Origin: Escallonia rubra
Lineage: Eukaryota > Streptophyta > Magnoliopsida > Escalloniales > Escalloniaceae
DNA: 64,000 bases
Assembly: GCA_033065855.1 (NCBI GenBank)
Contig: JAVXUO010002747.1
Location: 248,001-312,000, forward strand
Direction of reading: 5' to 3'
Shown: piece after piece, positions 22,770-34,580 of the stretch
Numbering within the stretch: the stretch's first letter is position 1
Layout of the letters: every line of letters starts with the position of its first letter
Notes under the pieces: generated by a model
Told to the model about the DNA's origin: nothing
The model's input: only the letters and a program-made list of their open reading frames with translations
The model's database searches: none
Program-made: the position numbers and the translations under genes

Positions 22770-23899
22770 TAAAAGATCACGCCCTGCCTGCCAATGGCCA
22801 ATGAATTGACAAAATGACAATACAAAGTTAGAATCATAGAGCTAGCTAGAACTTAAGAAACATGTCAAGTGTAATTAGCTAGTGACTAATAAATGGCAAA
22901 TCATGCTGTATTTATGTGTCTAATTAAAATTTTTTGTTTCACATTCTTTACCCATTATTCGGGTGTAATATGTATACGAAGCAAGTAAAAGTATGCTTTT
23001 TGTGATTAATTTTTGCATCCTCAGGATACTGATTATGGGTTCCTCTTCATGTTTGCAGGGGAAAAAAAATCCTAAATAACCTAAGCAATATTGAAATTTC
23101 AATAAGATAGCATATTGAACGAAAACAAATAAAACCCAAAAAATTCTAAATAACCTAAGCAATATTGAAATTCGGTAAGACAGCATTGAACGAAAACAAA
23201 TAAAACCCTATGGAGACATCATATCAAGAGGTTGTCAAATGGAACTCTAATATCCTTAGCTACTGAGCGAGTTGCAAAGAAAGCAGATCAAGCAGTGAGA
23301 GATCATCCTAACACACTAATCTCCTTAATCACTGGAGGAGAATCAACAAATCCTCCCAAACTCCTGCAATGAAAGGAAAACTCCAACAAGGAGAAATAAC
23401 ACATAACATGGCAAAAAAAGGGCGAGCAAAGCAGATTGGTCTAAAGCTACCGAGAGAGAAGTGAAGATGGATGAAAGGGAGCGAGTGACGGGGGAGGGGG
23501 GAGTGCCTCTAATAAAAGAAGAGGCACCCCCGAAAGCATGGCGGCTAAGGTTTTTCTGAACAGACCACGATTCAAGCCCAGAAATTGAGACTATGTATAG
23601 CTCAAGCTAGCCCGAGAGTTCAGCCTGTGAAGAAGATAGTGTATTCAAGAGTGGCTCGGCTCAGCTAAAACTTGTAGCAAAAACTACTCGAGCTTTCGAG
23701 CTCCAGCTAGAACTAAAGACAAACCTTGGTATATCTGTTGTTTATGTTCAAACAGTAGCAAAAAATTTAAGATCATCAAGCTTGTGTCAAACTTGAAATG
23801 TCGAGACTTGGCTCAGAAAATGAGAAAAATTGAGAGATTAAACCAATTTTCTTTAATTTCCACATCAGTTATTGACGATAAACAGACGAAAAATAATCA
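22770..23899. repeat. Short-unit remnant: A-gene 3' flank joined to GIF1 intron 1
   Basis: After the A1 gene come the conserved 3' flank, then at about 23575 a switch to sequence of GIF1 intron 1 (GCTCAAGCTAGCCCGAGAG, as at 10080). No type B gene and no GIF1 exon lies here. Two tandem copies of a ~75-bp block sit at 23066-23205. On plus, an open frame of 49 codons (23223-23372, reading ATERVAKKADQAVRDHPNTL) ends in TGA; I do not recognise it. The right border at 23900 is a recombination joint with CACAA in common. Confidence 0.6.
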
Positions 23900-24253
23900 C
23901 AAGTGTCCTTTCGCAATTTGCACAAACCACGTGGAGTCTGTATGAAACTTACCCTAGCTAGTTCTTACTGGTACGGTTCCTTTTATAACACTTTTCTATG
24001 CCCCTTGGTTCTATAAGGCGTCATAACGCAATCCACCCATTTAGGTGTTAAGTCTTTATATGATTGTGAAAGAGAAAACAAAACGCATTATGAATATCAA
24101 TCTTTCACTTCTACTAGCTACAACACCTTCGTGATCCCAGCCGTATAGAAGGTGGACGGTTAAAAATCTTAAAAAGTTGTTACAGCAAGTTTAGCTGTGG
24201 ATGAATGTACCACAAGCATACACTCACATAACTTACTATAGCAAACATTTATG

Positions 24254-24484
24254 AACAAATTTTGGCTCCTACCTGGGTCGTAGGAATCTTCCTCCAACCC
24301 CGTGTATAGTAACAATTAATAGTCGCTAATTGTTTCTAGTGACTTTTCTTCTGACACTTTCGGCGACAATTATTAGCAGCACTGCACTTTTTTAACGTCA
24401 CTAAATAAAAGTCACTAGAAACATTTAGAGACGATTGATTGTCACTATACCGCAAAAAACCCGGGTAGCAGCCAAATTTCTTCT
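24254..24484. mobile_element. 231-bp MITE with 10-bp flanking repeat
   Basis: Near-palindromic element whose halves share GGCTCCTACC/GGCTGCTACC ends and AATAGTCGC...TAGTGACTTTT blocks. AACATTTATG flanks it (24244-24253 and 24485-24494). The founder flank near 21720 shows the empty site. A 9-10-bp duplication points to a Mutator-like MITE. Confidence 0.7.
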
Positions 24485-25231
24485 AACATTTATGTGAACA
24501 GCGTAAAAAACAATCTATTTACTCAAAACAGATGCCAATTTACCTCAAAAAAACAGAAGCTCTTTCAGTTTCTACGAGTGGAATGACTAGATATACGAAT
24601 GAAACATATTGACACGGTCGGTCGGGGATTTGGTTGAAACGTGAAAGATGGTTGGTAAATGGGGCATACTCGCATTCAAGTACTAAGCAGTCTTTGTTTC
24701 TATGGGGGAGACACTTGTCTAACCCGCGGAATGGAATACTCGTATAGTTTTCATAAGCGTGTTGAGCAATAATACCTAGGCAAACGTTAACATAAACAAT
24801 GCGACCAACCCGTTCAAAGCCTCAAGTCCTGCCAATGTTCAACAGTTCAAGGTCCAGCTGACCACCTCCCACGTTTTGCTAGTAAACGCATTCCTACAGA
24901 ACCTGCAAAACATGGTTTCAGCAAAGACTAATTAAGCCATATGGTCATTTCCGGATTCTACCTGGCGTGATCGTAATAGTCGCTTAACATCGCTAGTTAC
25001 ACTGGGGGGAGCATTTTAGCGATGTTGAAAAATTACGTCAAGATTCATACTGTTTTAGTCTTTGATCTGCTAGATCTACGGCTGCAGTCTAGTGGTAGAG
25101 AAGGGAAGGGATGGAAACTTGATGCAAAAGTTAGCTTTACATCTTAGAAAAGAATGAATGTCCAAGTTAGACCTAGTTCGTAATTTCTCCATGACCTATT
25201 CAATTCATCTTTAGTTTCATGAAACCCTATT

Positions 25232-25309
25232 GGTCAACAGTCAAAACACACCCTTCTATCAGATTAGATTCAAGTCATACCAGTTGACCACCCCTGATGC
25301 ATATAAATA
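25232..25309 (+). promoter_or_regulatory. W-box cluster and TATA box of A2
   Basis: GGTCAA at 25232-25237 is followed by AGTCAA, then TTGACC at 25284-25289 and TATAAATA at 25302-25309. The spacing equals that of A1. Confidence 0.6.
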
Positions 25310-25409
25310 TGATCCTCTTCCTTCGTTTATCCTTCATCATAGTTCTATCAATCAAATATCTCTACTACGTACTCTTCTTTAATTTCTTTGCTTGCTCAAC
25401 AAGATCAAG

Positions 25410-25622
25410 ATGAGGCCTTCAGTTAGCATTCTTTTAGCCATTGTAGCAGTGGTATTCCTACTCAGCATCCAGGGTTATGGAGCTACTAGAATCCTAAATG
25501 GAGAAGAACAAGTTTGGATCAAGAAATCACATCTTCTGCTACCATCTTTCCAAAAGGGTAGTGGCTGCCCTCCTGGAAATGACTGCACCTACATTCCTAT
25601 TGAAGGTTGCAGGCCATGCTAG
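25410..25622 (+). CDS. SCREW/CTNIP-like phytocytokine precursor, copy A2
   Basis: Type A precursor of 70 residues. It differs from A1 in the signal peptide (IV for II at 11-12) and in the tail, which reads CTYIPIEGCRPC. Cysteines are at 53, 59, 67 and 70. As in A1 the frame stops at TAG directly after the last Cys, one codon earlier than in A3 and A4. It retains Asp in CPPGNDC. AATAAA is at 25741-25746. Single exon, with an intact signal peptide and no break. It lies only 2.85 kb from A1, with no B gene between them. Confidence 0.75.
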   Translation: MRPSVSILLAIVAVVFLLSIQGYGATRILNGEEQVWIKKSHLLLPSFQKGSGCPPGNDCTYIPIEGCRPC

Positions 25623-25920
25623 TAACAGATCGCGGCCTGCCTGCCAATGGCCAAGGAATTGACAACATGACAATACAAAGTTAGAATCATATATAGAGCT
25701 AGAACTTAAGAAACATGTCAAGTGTAATTAGTTAGTGACTAATAAACGGCAAATCATGCTGTATTTATGTGTCTTATTAAAAGTTTTTGTTTCACATTCT
25801 TTACCCATTATTCGGGTGTAATATGTATACGAAGCAAGTAAAAATATGCTTTTTGTGATTAATTTTTGCATCTTCAGGATATTGATTATGGGTTCCCCTT
25901 CATGTTTGCAGGGAAAAAAA

Positions 25921-26062
25921 AATCCTAAATAACCTAAGCAATATTGAAATTTTGGTAAGATAGCATTGAACGAAAACAAATAAAACCCAAAAAATTCTAA
26001 ATAACCTAAGCAATATTGAAATTCGGTAAGATAGCATGAACGAAGACAAATAAAACCCTAAG
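25921..26062. repeat. Tandem ~72-bp duplication in the A-gene 3' flank
   Basis: Two head-to-tail copies of a block with CTAAATAACCTAAGCAATAT and GATAGCAT..AACGAA. Similar pairs lie after A1, A3 (37321-37462) and A4 (49881-50022). The A5 flank has a single copy, so the doubling arose inside the array lineage. Confidence 0.75.
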
Positions 26063-26232
26063 AAGACATCATATCAAGAGGTTGTCAAATGGAACTCTGA
26101 TATCCTTAGCTACAGAGCAAGTTGCAAAGAAAGTAGATCAAGCAGCGAGAGATCATCCTAACACACTAATCTCCTTAATCACTGGAGGAGAATCAACAAA
26201 TCCACCCAAATTCCTGCAATGAAAGGAAAACT

Positions 26233-26448
26233 CTAACGAGGAGAAATAACACATATATAACATGGCAGAACACCGGCGAGAAAAGCAGATTGATGTAAAG
26301 CTACCGAGATAGAAGTGAAGATGGATGAAAGGGAGCGAGTGACGGGGGAGGGGGGACTGCCTCTAATCAAAGAAGCGGCACCCCCGAAAGCATGGAGGCT
26401 AAGGTTTTTCTGAACAGACCGCGATTCATGTCCGGAAGTTCTAGCCAT
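26233..26448 (-). other. Conserved unrecognised open frame in the A-gene 3' flank
   Basis: A 71-residue minus-strand frame (starting MARTSGHESRSVQKNLSLHA) with a Ser/Arg-rich N-terminus that could be read as an organellar targeting peptide. It is repeated at 37633-37848 and 50193-50408 with one or two changes, and in altered form after A1 and in the 45-kb insert. Further along minus (about 26220-26050) is an acceptor-like TTTCATTGCAG followed by a short open stretch. It may be the 5' end of a captured gene. Conservation alone is weak evidence because the whole unit is conserved. Confidence 0.25.
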
Positions 26449-26926
26449 GGTTGAGATTAAGATTCATGCATGTGTATTACGTCGATATACTTGTAAAATA
26501 GAAATTGAGTTACATTGGACTTAGATGCTCCAAGCACTTTAAACATTATCCTTAATGTTGATTTTAATTTGCAAGGAAAATCATTTTTGTGACTAACCAA
26601 CAAAAAAAACATTAATATATGGTAGATGCCGTACGTTATGCATCGTAACTTATACAGCACCTCTAAATTTTTTACAAATGGTATTTTTGAAATGTCGTAA
26701 GTATTTTAAATGAACTAGCTTGCGTTAGATCATCAATGGTATTTTTGTCATTTTATCATTTTATTAATGGTATTTCTGTTTTTTTTTGGTCATTTGGAGG
26801 AAAGACCAGTATCTTTGTTGCTCAAATATCAGACAACACAACACGGAGGTAACATAAAAATCAGAACTGAATCAAATTAAGACTGTCTTTAATCCCCTTT
26901 GCATGCGCAACTCGTAATTCTGTTTT

Positions 26927-27643
26927 TTTTTTTTTATCGAACGGAAACTTCATTAACTAAAACATAAATGTACAAGCTAAAAGAGCACAAACAAATGTTT
27001 GGCTATATACCAAAAGTACAACTAAAAGAGCACAAGCTGAAGCTTGACCCTGGAACTTAGACCGGCCAACATGGCCTTGACAGAAATCAGAAATGATAAG
27101 TATTACCATTGTTGGATTTACAAAATTCAGATCAAATGGTAACAGGGTGGAAGAGATGCAGCGGGGCATCAATTCCAAGGGCCGCATGAAGTGGCTGTTT
27201 AGATTACTGCCGCGGTTGTAATCGGATCCAAAGGAGGTGGAACGAGTTCCCAAGGCCGAATCTGATTGATCCAAAGCTTGAAGGGAGTCGGTATCCTCCA
27301 TCTCTACTAGATCCGCCATCCTCATGCCATAACCTCGCCATTTCAGACCCGCGTCAGAGATGTCAACCCAAACTAACCGGATCGAAAGTTCGGCAACCAC
27401 GACGGATCTGAAAAAATCTTTCAGATCTGAGGGTAGCGAGTGAGAGGGAATAAGTTTGTGGCTGAAGGACTTCCGATCTGTGGGTGAGGGTGGAGATCAG
27501 GGGGTGGAGGAGGGTGGTGGCGAATGGTGGCACAGGTGGGTTACCGAGGTAAGGGGAGCAAAAGATGCGAAAAAAAGAAAAAGAGAAGAAGGAGTACCGG
27601 TGTGAGGGCATCCCCTACCATCCTCACAGCTATGGAAGCCGAA
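26927..27643 (-). mobile_element. LINE 3'-end fragment (retroposon)
   Basis: On minus, the sequence runs into TTAATGAAGTTTCCGTTCGA and then a poly(A) tract (T-run at 26924-26936 on plus), a typical 3' end for plant LINE or LINE-driven retroposons. A minus frame (27400-26957) ends shortly before the tail. The 5' boundary is not defined, and no reverse transcriptase motif is visible in this remnant. Confidence 0.4.
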
Positions 27644-28081
27644 TGAGGAAGGGGCGGTGGCTAGGTCTGCTGGAGAGAAAAGTTGGAGGGGTTTGCTTTT
27701 AGGTCACAACAGATATTGCGCAACTCTGAATTCACCTGAGAATAATTTGGCTAATTATTTGAAGACCAGTACATTGAAGGAGTTTTCCCAATGGTTGCGA
27801 CGGAGTACACATTCCTCATTGCTTAAGACATTCCATTTTAGCGATCTACCGATTGTACTTTTGTTAGAAGTAATCAAAACTAGATCATTGTAGATGTTTC
27901 TATGATACGGCAACATACTAGTTTTTTATTTTCAAACAAGTCAACGCTTGTCTCGTTAATACCAACAATAATGGCAAAAAGAAATAGGAATTGACATTTG
28001 AGTTCCACTTTTGTTGTTGAAAGTTTTTTAAGTGTCTCTATATAAGACCTTTGGTGACAATTTTTGAGCTTAAATACTAAA

Positions 28082-29128
28082 GAGTAAAATGCACTAGTGG
28101 TCATGGAACTAAGACTCATTTTTTATTATGGTCATTGAACTTTAGTTTGTTTCATTGTGGTCACTGGACTCACAAGGTTGTTCGATCAAGCCATTTTATT
28201 AGCCTTGGTTAGGAAGAGCTCTGTTAAGTGGTCATGAGTGGTCATGTGCGAGGCGCATGATCCCTTGACTTAGGAGCAAAATCGTCAAATCCTATCATCT
28301 CTACCATGTTCTCTTTCATATAGTCTTCTTCTCCATCTTCTCTCTTGCACCCACAACCTCTTTCCTCTATCACAACTGAAACCAAGTGGTGAAGAGCAAG
28401 TCTTCTTGTCATACTGAAATGAAGTATAATAATTCCTACGTAGTAGAACCATGCCTTATGCATTTGAGTAAAAACCTTGATAATTGATGCCACCACCACC
28501 TTCACCCATCACAACCACCCAAACCGCGCCGTTGGTTCCACCCAAACCTTAGTCGTGTGACTCATACCATTCCCCACCAAACTACATTTACAAACACCAC
28601 CAAACCATAGGCCAACCACCATCATTGCATGCTCACCACCACTGCCTCATTGAATCCTCAACCACCACTGATGACCAACCACTATTGCTACTTTCACAAA
28701 ATTCATCCCCGTAGGCAATCATAATACCAATAGTCCGTACCCACAACAACCACCATCTTCCTTACCTATAGACCATAACCACCACCGTCTTCCTCCAGAC
28801 CACAAAGACCATCTAAATCCAATCGCTTTCAGCCGTTAAAACCACCACATCACGACTCAACCACCATCGATACACGTCGTCGCTGACACCCTGCCTGCCC
28901 AATCTCCACTTCTTCAGTCAACCATTTTGAGTCACCAAAAGCCCCCCCCCCCCCCCCCAATCGCCCCCTAACATTATGTGGAGGCAGATCTGATGGTGGC
29001 AGATCTCTGTGTGAGAAGGAGAGAGAGAGAGAGGGGGGGGGGGCACTAACCAAAACGAAACAAATAAAAGTGTAGTGACCATAATGAAAAATGGGTCATA
29101 GTTCGGTGGCCATTGGTGCGTTTTACTT
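28082..29128. mobile_element. Non-autonomous Mutator-like element, ~1.05 kb
   Basis: Long inverted ends of about 50 bases: GAGTAAAATGCACTAGTGG on the left and AAGTAAAACGCACCAATGG as complement of the right. The 9-bp flanks are AATACTAAA (28073-28081) and AATATTAAA (29129-29137), one mismatch. The interior is CCACCA-rich with a C-run (about 28941-28959), a GA run and a G-run. No transposase. Confidence 0.75.
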
Positions 29129-29921
29129 AATATTAAAAGTGGAATTCAAATATCAGTTTCCTAAGAATGCATACATAATTAATGGCCTTTTTATTGAAAC
29201 GTCTACATGCACAAGCGTGAATGATTTAAATAAAACCAGTGACGCTTAAACTTCGGAACCATATTTTCAAACAATCAAAGTCGCAAAATGACAAGGGAAG
29301 CAAAAATAATATGGAAAATGACCAATAAGTCACCAAACCATCAGTCTTGTCCATTTCGCAACGTCTGAACTAAGTAACATAGAGAATGAGCGAAGCTTTG
29401 ACATAAACTTCATAGACAACGAACGAGGGAGGTGGTTCCTTGCAGTGACAGTAGTCCGAGACTATCTAATTGGTATTATGAGTCAGACACCAAGTTATTT
29501 TAAAGTGATTAACGTTTCTTGATCTCGCTCCAGTTCAAAGGATGTATCAATTTGCTATTCTTACACTCTCACTTCGGTAAGTTAAGGTGTGACAACAATC
29601 CGGCTACTGCATGAAGATATTGCCATCTAACCTTTCAAATTTTCGAGAAAGCTAGCATCTTGCTTGATATGGATCGAGAAACTTATTACCTTGTTAATTA
29701 CTACCATATATCCACCAATTAATCAGTTCTTACTTGTTGGAAAGAACCAAAGGGTAGACCCACAATCGAGAAGCTAAAATACATTAACTGGAGCCTAATT
29801 GAGGGGAAAAAACCTTTAAGTCGAAGGTTAGGCCAATTCTAAATATGGATCAATAATCCGGAAAAATTCAGCCGTTTCGAGTTTAAAAGAATATTATCAT
29901 TGGAGGTACAATTATACATTA

Positions 29922-30000
29922 TTGTATCACATGCATTAATTGTTATACAACAAACGATATGCATGATTGTATCACATGCATTAATTGTTATACAACAAAC
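29922..30000. repeat. 34-bp direct repeat, period 45
   Basis: TTGTATCACATGCATTAATT plus GTTATACAACAAAC occurs twice (29922-29955 and 29967-30000). Unit 2 has the same pair near 41350; unit 3 has only one copy (near 53886). This is a small marker of unit relationships. Confidence 0.8.
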
Positions 30001-30474
30001 CATGACATTGTCAATGACTCTCGAGGCATAAACGTGAAAGATGGTGACAGACAAGATCGCAATTTTGTGCTTTCTTCGCTGACTGGAACGTGTCTCCCAA
30101 GATCTAGGCTAACGCAAGCAATGCGACCCAATCCTTCAGACATTCAAAGCCTCCATTCCTCAAATCCTAAAATTGTTCAAGGTCCACCTTTGCTAGTAAA
30201 CGCATTCCTACAAAACCAGAAATTTGGGAGGACTACAAAAATATTGTCCCCTCTTTAAAGGCACTTCTGGAAGCATTATATTGACAGTTAAAAAGCCCGT
30301 ATATATATTAAATAGGAATTAGTACTAAACTGCTACAAAGCATGTTACTGAAAGTCTTTGGCAATCAATTTAAGCTTGGAAGGACAACGAACTTGATGAA
30401 TTTTGATAAAAGAGAAATTGAAATACCAAATTTCTCCATGACCAATTCTAATGAACCTTTCATGAAGCCCTAGT

Positions 30475-30565
30475 AGTCAACAGTCAAAACACGCCCTTCT
30501 ATAAGATTAAAGAAGACAGGAAAAATTCAAGTCATACCAGTTGATGACCCTGATGCATATAAATA
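30475..30565 (+). promoter_or_regulatory. W-box pair and TATA box of B1
   Basis: Two W-box cores, AGTCAA at 30475-30480 and 30482-30487, precede TATAAATA (30558-30565), 107 bases before the ATG. The third site of type A promoters is changed to GTTGATGACCC here. Confidence 0.6.
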
Positions 30566-30664
30566 TGACCCTCTTCCTTCATTTACTCTTCAAACTAATT
30601 TCATCAACCAATTGCCAATATAACTACTCTTCTTCAGTTTCTTTGCTTGCTCAACAAGATCAAG

Positions 30665-30880
30665 ATGAGGCCTTCAGTTAGCATTGTTCTAGGCATTATA
30701 GTAGTGGTGCTTCTGCTAAGCATTCAAGGAAATGGAGCCAGTAGAATCCTGAATGGAGAAGAACAAGTTTGGATCAAGAAAGCGCATCTTCTGCTACCAT
30801 CTTTCCCCAAGGGTCCTGTTTGCCCTCCTGGAAATGGGTGCACCACCATTCCTACCCCAGGTTGCAGGACATGCAAGTAA
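30665..30880 (+). CDS. SCREW/CTNIP-like phytocytokine precursor, copy B1
   Basis: Type B precursor of 71 residues. The signal peptide is about 1-24 (MRPSVSIVLGIIVVVLLLSI, then QGNGA). The linker SRILNGEEQVWIKKAH is followed by the box CPPGNGCTTIPTPGCRTCK with Cys at 53, 59, 67 and 70. Against type A it carries CTTIP, a Pro before the third Cys, FPKGPV in place of FQKGSG, and a C-terminal Lys. It encodes exactly the same protein as B2. AATAAA is at 30995-31000. The gene lies 5.3 kb after A2 in the same orientation. Type B is probably a second ligand form arisen by duplication from type A; whether receptor preference differs is unknown. Confidence 0.75.
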   Translation: MRPSVSIVLGIIVVVLLLSIQGNGASRILNGEEQVWIKKAHLLLPSFPKGPVCPPGNGCTTIPTPGCRTCK

Positions 30881-31208
30881 AGACCGTGCCCTCGCTCGTT
30901 GGACAGGAATCAACAATGTGACAATGTACACAAGCAGAATTCAGAAGTTACAAGTTAGAAAAATATCAAATGTAACTAGCTAGCTAGTGACCACAATAAA
31001 AGCCTAATCATGCTCTATATATGTAGGTGCTCAATTTTTTCTTTTTTTGGTTACAAATTCTTTACCCACAATTTGGGTGCATTTAACGAATAACAATTCA
31101 AATAAAAGTTGTGTTTATTTCACATCCTCTGGTTCCTGCAATGAAGGAGAAACATCAAAGTTTCAGATATAGCCATTCAGGTTTTGAGTGACGTGAAGAA
31201 ACACATAT

Positions 31209-31599
31209 TGTTGATATATGTCTTATATTTATAGTTAGAGATAGAAAGTGTAGACCGAGCTGTCTAGAACGGAGTGAGCGGATGATAGCTGCCCCATCAG
31301 ATTTATCTTATTCCGCATAGTGGGCTTTATTGGGGTTCGCAGGCGGAGCCTCCGACTAGAATATTTCGAGTGTCCGTACACGAGTAGGATTATGTTTTCC
31401 TTGAGTTGGACATAGCTATAAATACGGTATGTTTTCTTGTATAAACGTGACAACTGACAATTGAGAGATACACGTAAGGGAGCATTATAAATCTGACTTG
31501 TTCAAAGTGGATTTGAGTTCTCTCTGAATTCGTGTGTTCTTGGGTTCGCTTATTGTGTTTTATACATACTTATCAGTTATCAAGAACGATTTCGTAATA
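31209..31599. mobile_element. Solo LTR in passenger GIF1 intron 2
   Basis: LTR retrotransposon relic reduced to one LTR of about 390 bp that starts TGTTGATATATG and has a TATA-like CTATAAATA inside. The founder GIF1 intron 2 (about 9643-9665) has the uninterrupted sequence. Copies sit at the same place in units 2 and 3, so it was there before the units multiplied. No internal viral genes remain. Confidence 0.7.
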
Positions 31600-31696
31600 C
31601 ATATATACCAGGGAGCAACCAAAGACGGTACCGGGAATTAGTTTGCCAGGTAAAGCTATAATAGACGTGGATGCAACTACTAAGAAAGGTTTTTAC

Positions 31697-32600
31697 TCTG
31701 CACATTCACCAGCTTTCCCTGAATTTTGGTTCTCAAGAATTTTCAAGATCAGTGACTTGTTTTCGTCCAGAAACTGCATAGTCCGCATAACATGAAACAT
31801 ATTTGTTAATGTACCCCCGAATTCAAATCTTCCAGTTATAAGCATCAATAATGATAATAAATTTCTTAGGTAATTCAAGGATTACAAGAATATGTAGGGG
31901 TGACAAAGGTGGAAAAAGCAGTAGTGAAAAACCTAAATTCTTGTAACAAAGATGTAGGGGCGAACCCGATAGAGCTAAGGAAAAGGTTTCCGAGCTCCAT
32001 TCGCGATACTAAGACTATATATAGCTCAAGCTAGTCCGAGAGTTCAGCCTGTGAAGAAGATAGTGTATTCAAGAGTGGCTCGGCTCAGCTAAAACTTGTA
32101 GCAAAAACTACTCGAGCTTGCGAGCTCCTGCTAGAGCTAAAGACAAGCCTTCGTGTATCTGTTGTTTCGGTTCGAACAGTAGCAAAAATTTTAAGATCAT
32201 CAAGCTTTACTGTGTCAAGCTTGAAATGTCGAGAGACTTGGCTCAGAAAATAAGAAAAATTGAGAGATTAAACCATTTTTCTTTAATTTCCACATCAGTT
32301 ATTGACGATAAACAGACGAAGAATCATCACGACAAAGGTGTATCAACCGAATAAACCAGTGCAAGGTCTAGGAACTGGATGCAACACATGCAAGTTAACA
32401 AAGAAAACCATTGTCAACCTCAAAACAGAAGAACTAATTAAAGCACTGCCCAGAAGAGTAGGACAAGTAGATGGGAAAGAGAGTGGAAAACTTAAATAAA
32501 CACACGAGTCTAGAAGATGAGAGACCTGCGGGATGTGACCAGTAGTGATGTTAGTGGTGGTAAAGCCCCCTGCCACAGTGGGCTGCTGCTGCTGCTGCAT
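31697..32600 (-). pseudogene. Truncated GIF1 copy (exons 1 and 2 only), unit 1
   Basis: Exon 1 copy at 32600-32526 (ATG, five Gln, PTVAGGFTTTNITTGHIPQ) and exon 2 copy at 31773-31697 (FLDENKSLILKILENQNSGK...CAE). Both reading frames and the GT donors and AG acceptor are intact. Exons 3 and 4 are absent: the copy ends in intron 2 at the exon 3 border, where B-gene 3' flank is joined (near 31131). Exon 2 keeps the family-consensus QNSGK where the founder has QSSGK. A transcript could encode about half of the SNH domain, but with a solo LTR in its leader this is most likely a passenger pseudogene. Confidence 0.8.
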
Positions 32601-32651
32601 TGTGTTCTGAAGCTTTTGCTCAAATGCTGCTTCCTCCGCTGGCCTTCCCTT

Positions 32652-33343
32652 TGTTGGAAATTTGGTGGAATCGGAATCACAAATAAAGACTTTGAGGCGC
32701 GTGATCGCTTTCTTTAAGGCTTTATTTGTCCTCACTCGAAATCGAGTTTGCTGATGGGTTAGCGACAAATAATCCTTCAGGATACAACAAAGTCTTTGGG
32801 AATCTGCAATCAACTTCGAAAATTCTCCTTGGAATTCTCTTTGAAGCAATGTACGTTTATGGCTATGTAATTTTACAGAAAGAAAGAGATTTCGAAATTT
32901 GCAAATCAATGAAAGAACTGAAAATCATGTATTTATAAAAAGACCTTAAAAGGTGTGAATTTGGGAAAAAAACAGTTGTAACAGTTTAAAAATAACTGCC
33001 AAAAATTTATTTGAATAAATCAAAATTCGAATTTAAATAAATCACACACATTTTCAGTAAAACTAATATTTTTGAAAATACAAAATATTTTTCAAAAAAT
33101 AAATCATGTTTGCCCTTATAAACCTTTTTCAAAACCCACTTCCAACAAGCAATGTGGGACAAAACCCATGTACTAAGTGCACCTAAACTCGCGCACCCGC
33201 ATGCGGGTAGCATGGGACTAGCACACTCTAATCTTACTACCAAGTGTACAGTAAAAGCACTTTTGCCCTTATAAACTCTTTTCAAAACCCACTTCCAAGC
33301 AATGTGAGACAAAAGAGTGAGTTTGTTTTCAACTCACATACAC
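32652..33343. mobile_element. Solo LTR in the passenger GIF1 leader
   Basis: LTR relic starting TGTTGGAAATTTGG, equivalent to the whole copy at 56571-57290. It contains two ATAAA..TTTTTCAAAACCCACTTCC blocks. The founder leader (near 10735) and the 45.9-kb copy are unoccupied. No internal genes. Confidence 0.75.
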
Positions 33344-34580
33344 AACCAAATGCTCTGCGAGAGTGAGATGAGAGAGAGAGAAAGGAGAGAGAGGTGTTTT
33401 GCTGGTTGGAGGCCGGGAGCTCCTGCTGCAGGTTATACTGCTGGAGGGTGGGGGACGTGCTGCAGGTTAATTACATGTTTTAAGCTCAACAGCAACGACA
33501 TGGAAATGTATCACAGAACAATGTAAAAAGGTTACTGCACTAGGCTTAGGCATTAAGAAAACAATCTTGAGGTCAAAAGTGTGTGGCATCATTCGAGAGA
33601 GAAAGTTTAAGTAAGATTGTGACTAGGGTGGAGCACGAATTGATTCGGGGTGTGCTTTTAGAAGCGGAAATGAAGCTAGCTTAACATTTAGATGGTATAA
33701 TATCTGGGAATTCATCACAACTTATTACCTTCCAAATTTAATGCTACGAGTTTAACAAATCAGATGGATAACATACAATATGGTAAAAATAGTCTCGGCC
33801 TTATTAATTCAGCGTGCAACACTTTTTCATTCCAAAGTTGACAAGTATAGCAGTCTACCAAGTTGATTATCACACCTGAGCTCATATAAAAGTTGCAATA
33901 ATCAACAAATTTTATTTAATCTCGAAAAAATAAGCTGCGATAAAAGCTATGCCAATCAGAAAAAAAAAAAAGATTCAACTATGGCCGAGTCGATCGTAGG
34001 AGCATTAGAGTACTGCCCTAGCTAGCTACTCTTATCTCGCATGTCGGATATCTGTAAGCAACGAAAGTTTCCAATTTTACTACTTAAGATCTTAATTAAA
34101 ATGCAGGTTTCATTTTGGTAAATCAGTTGTCACTTAACCGAGAGTGATGCGACGTATAAGCTCAAATGTTTGAGACACTGTTGCATGCCTTGGGACCAAC
34201 AGGACAATTGGTTACTGGCTTGATGGGGACTGAACGAGTTGTCTCCCTTTCTGGATAAAAGCATCTTTGGTCAACTTAAGTGAGCATATAATGGGGTGCA
34301 CGCTCCCATCTAACCTAGCATGGTGGGTTTTTGGGGCACCTCTCTTGCCCCACCTTCATCTTCCTCTCCCATGCCTTTGTGGCAATGCTTGAACCGTAGA
34401 ATGAAAAAACAATATGATCTAAGTTTTAATCATTGATTTTGTGCTAATTATAGATAATCTTTGTTATAATGCATGATCGGAAAAGTCCTAACATGTCCAC
34501 ATTGTACTCTGCATTGCATCCATGCTTCAGTGTTTTCCAATATAGCCATCTGCACTTGAATAATTAAGACGTACTTCTTA

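Noticed and set aside
27657-27893. 78-residue plus frame (MARSAGEKSWRG...) and copies at 39065 and 51607
   Set aside because: Unit 1 has extra codons against units 2 and 3 and I recognise no domain. Conservation follows from segmental duplication. Left as spacer.
29839-30258. Overlapping frames on both strands before B1 (and in units 2 and 3)
   Set aside because: They cover upstream flank and a 34-bp direct repeat. No homology, and unit 3 loses the repeat without any coding logic.
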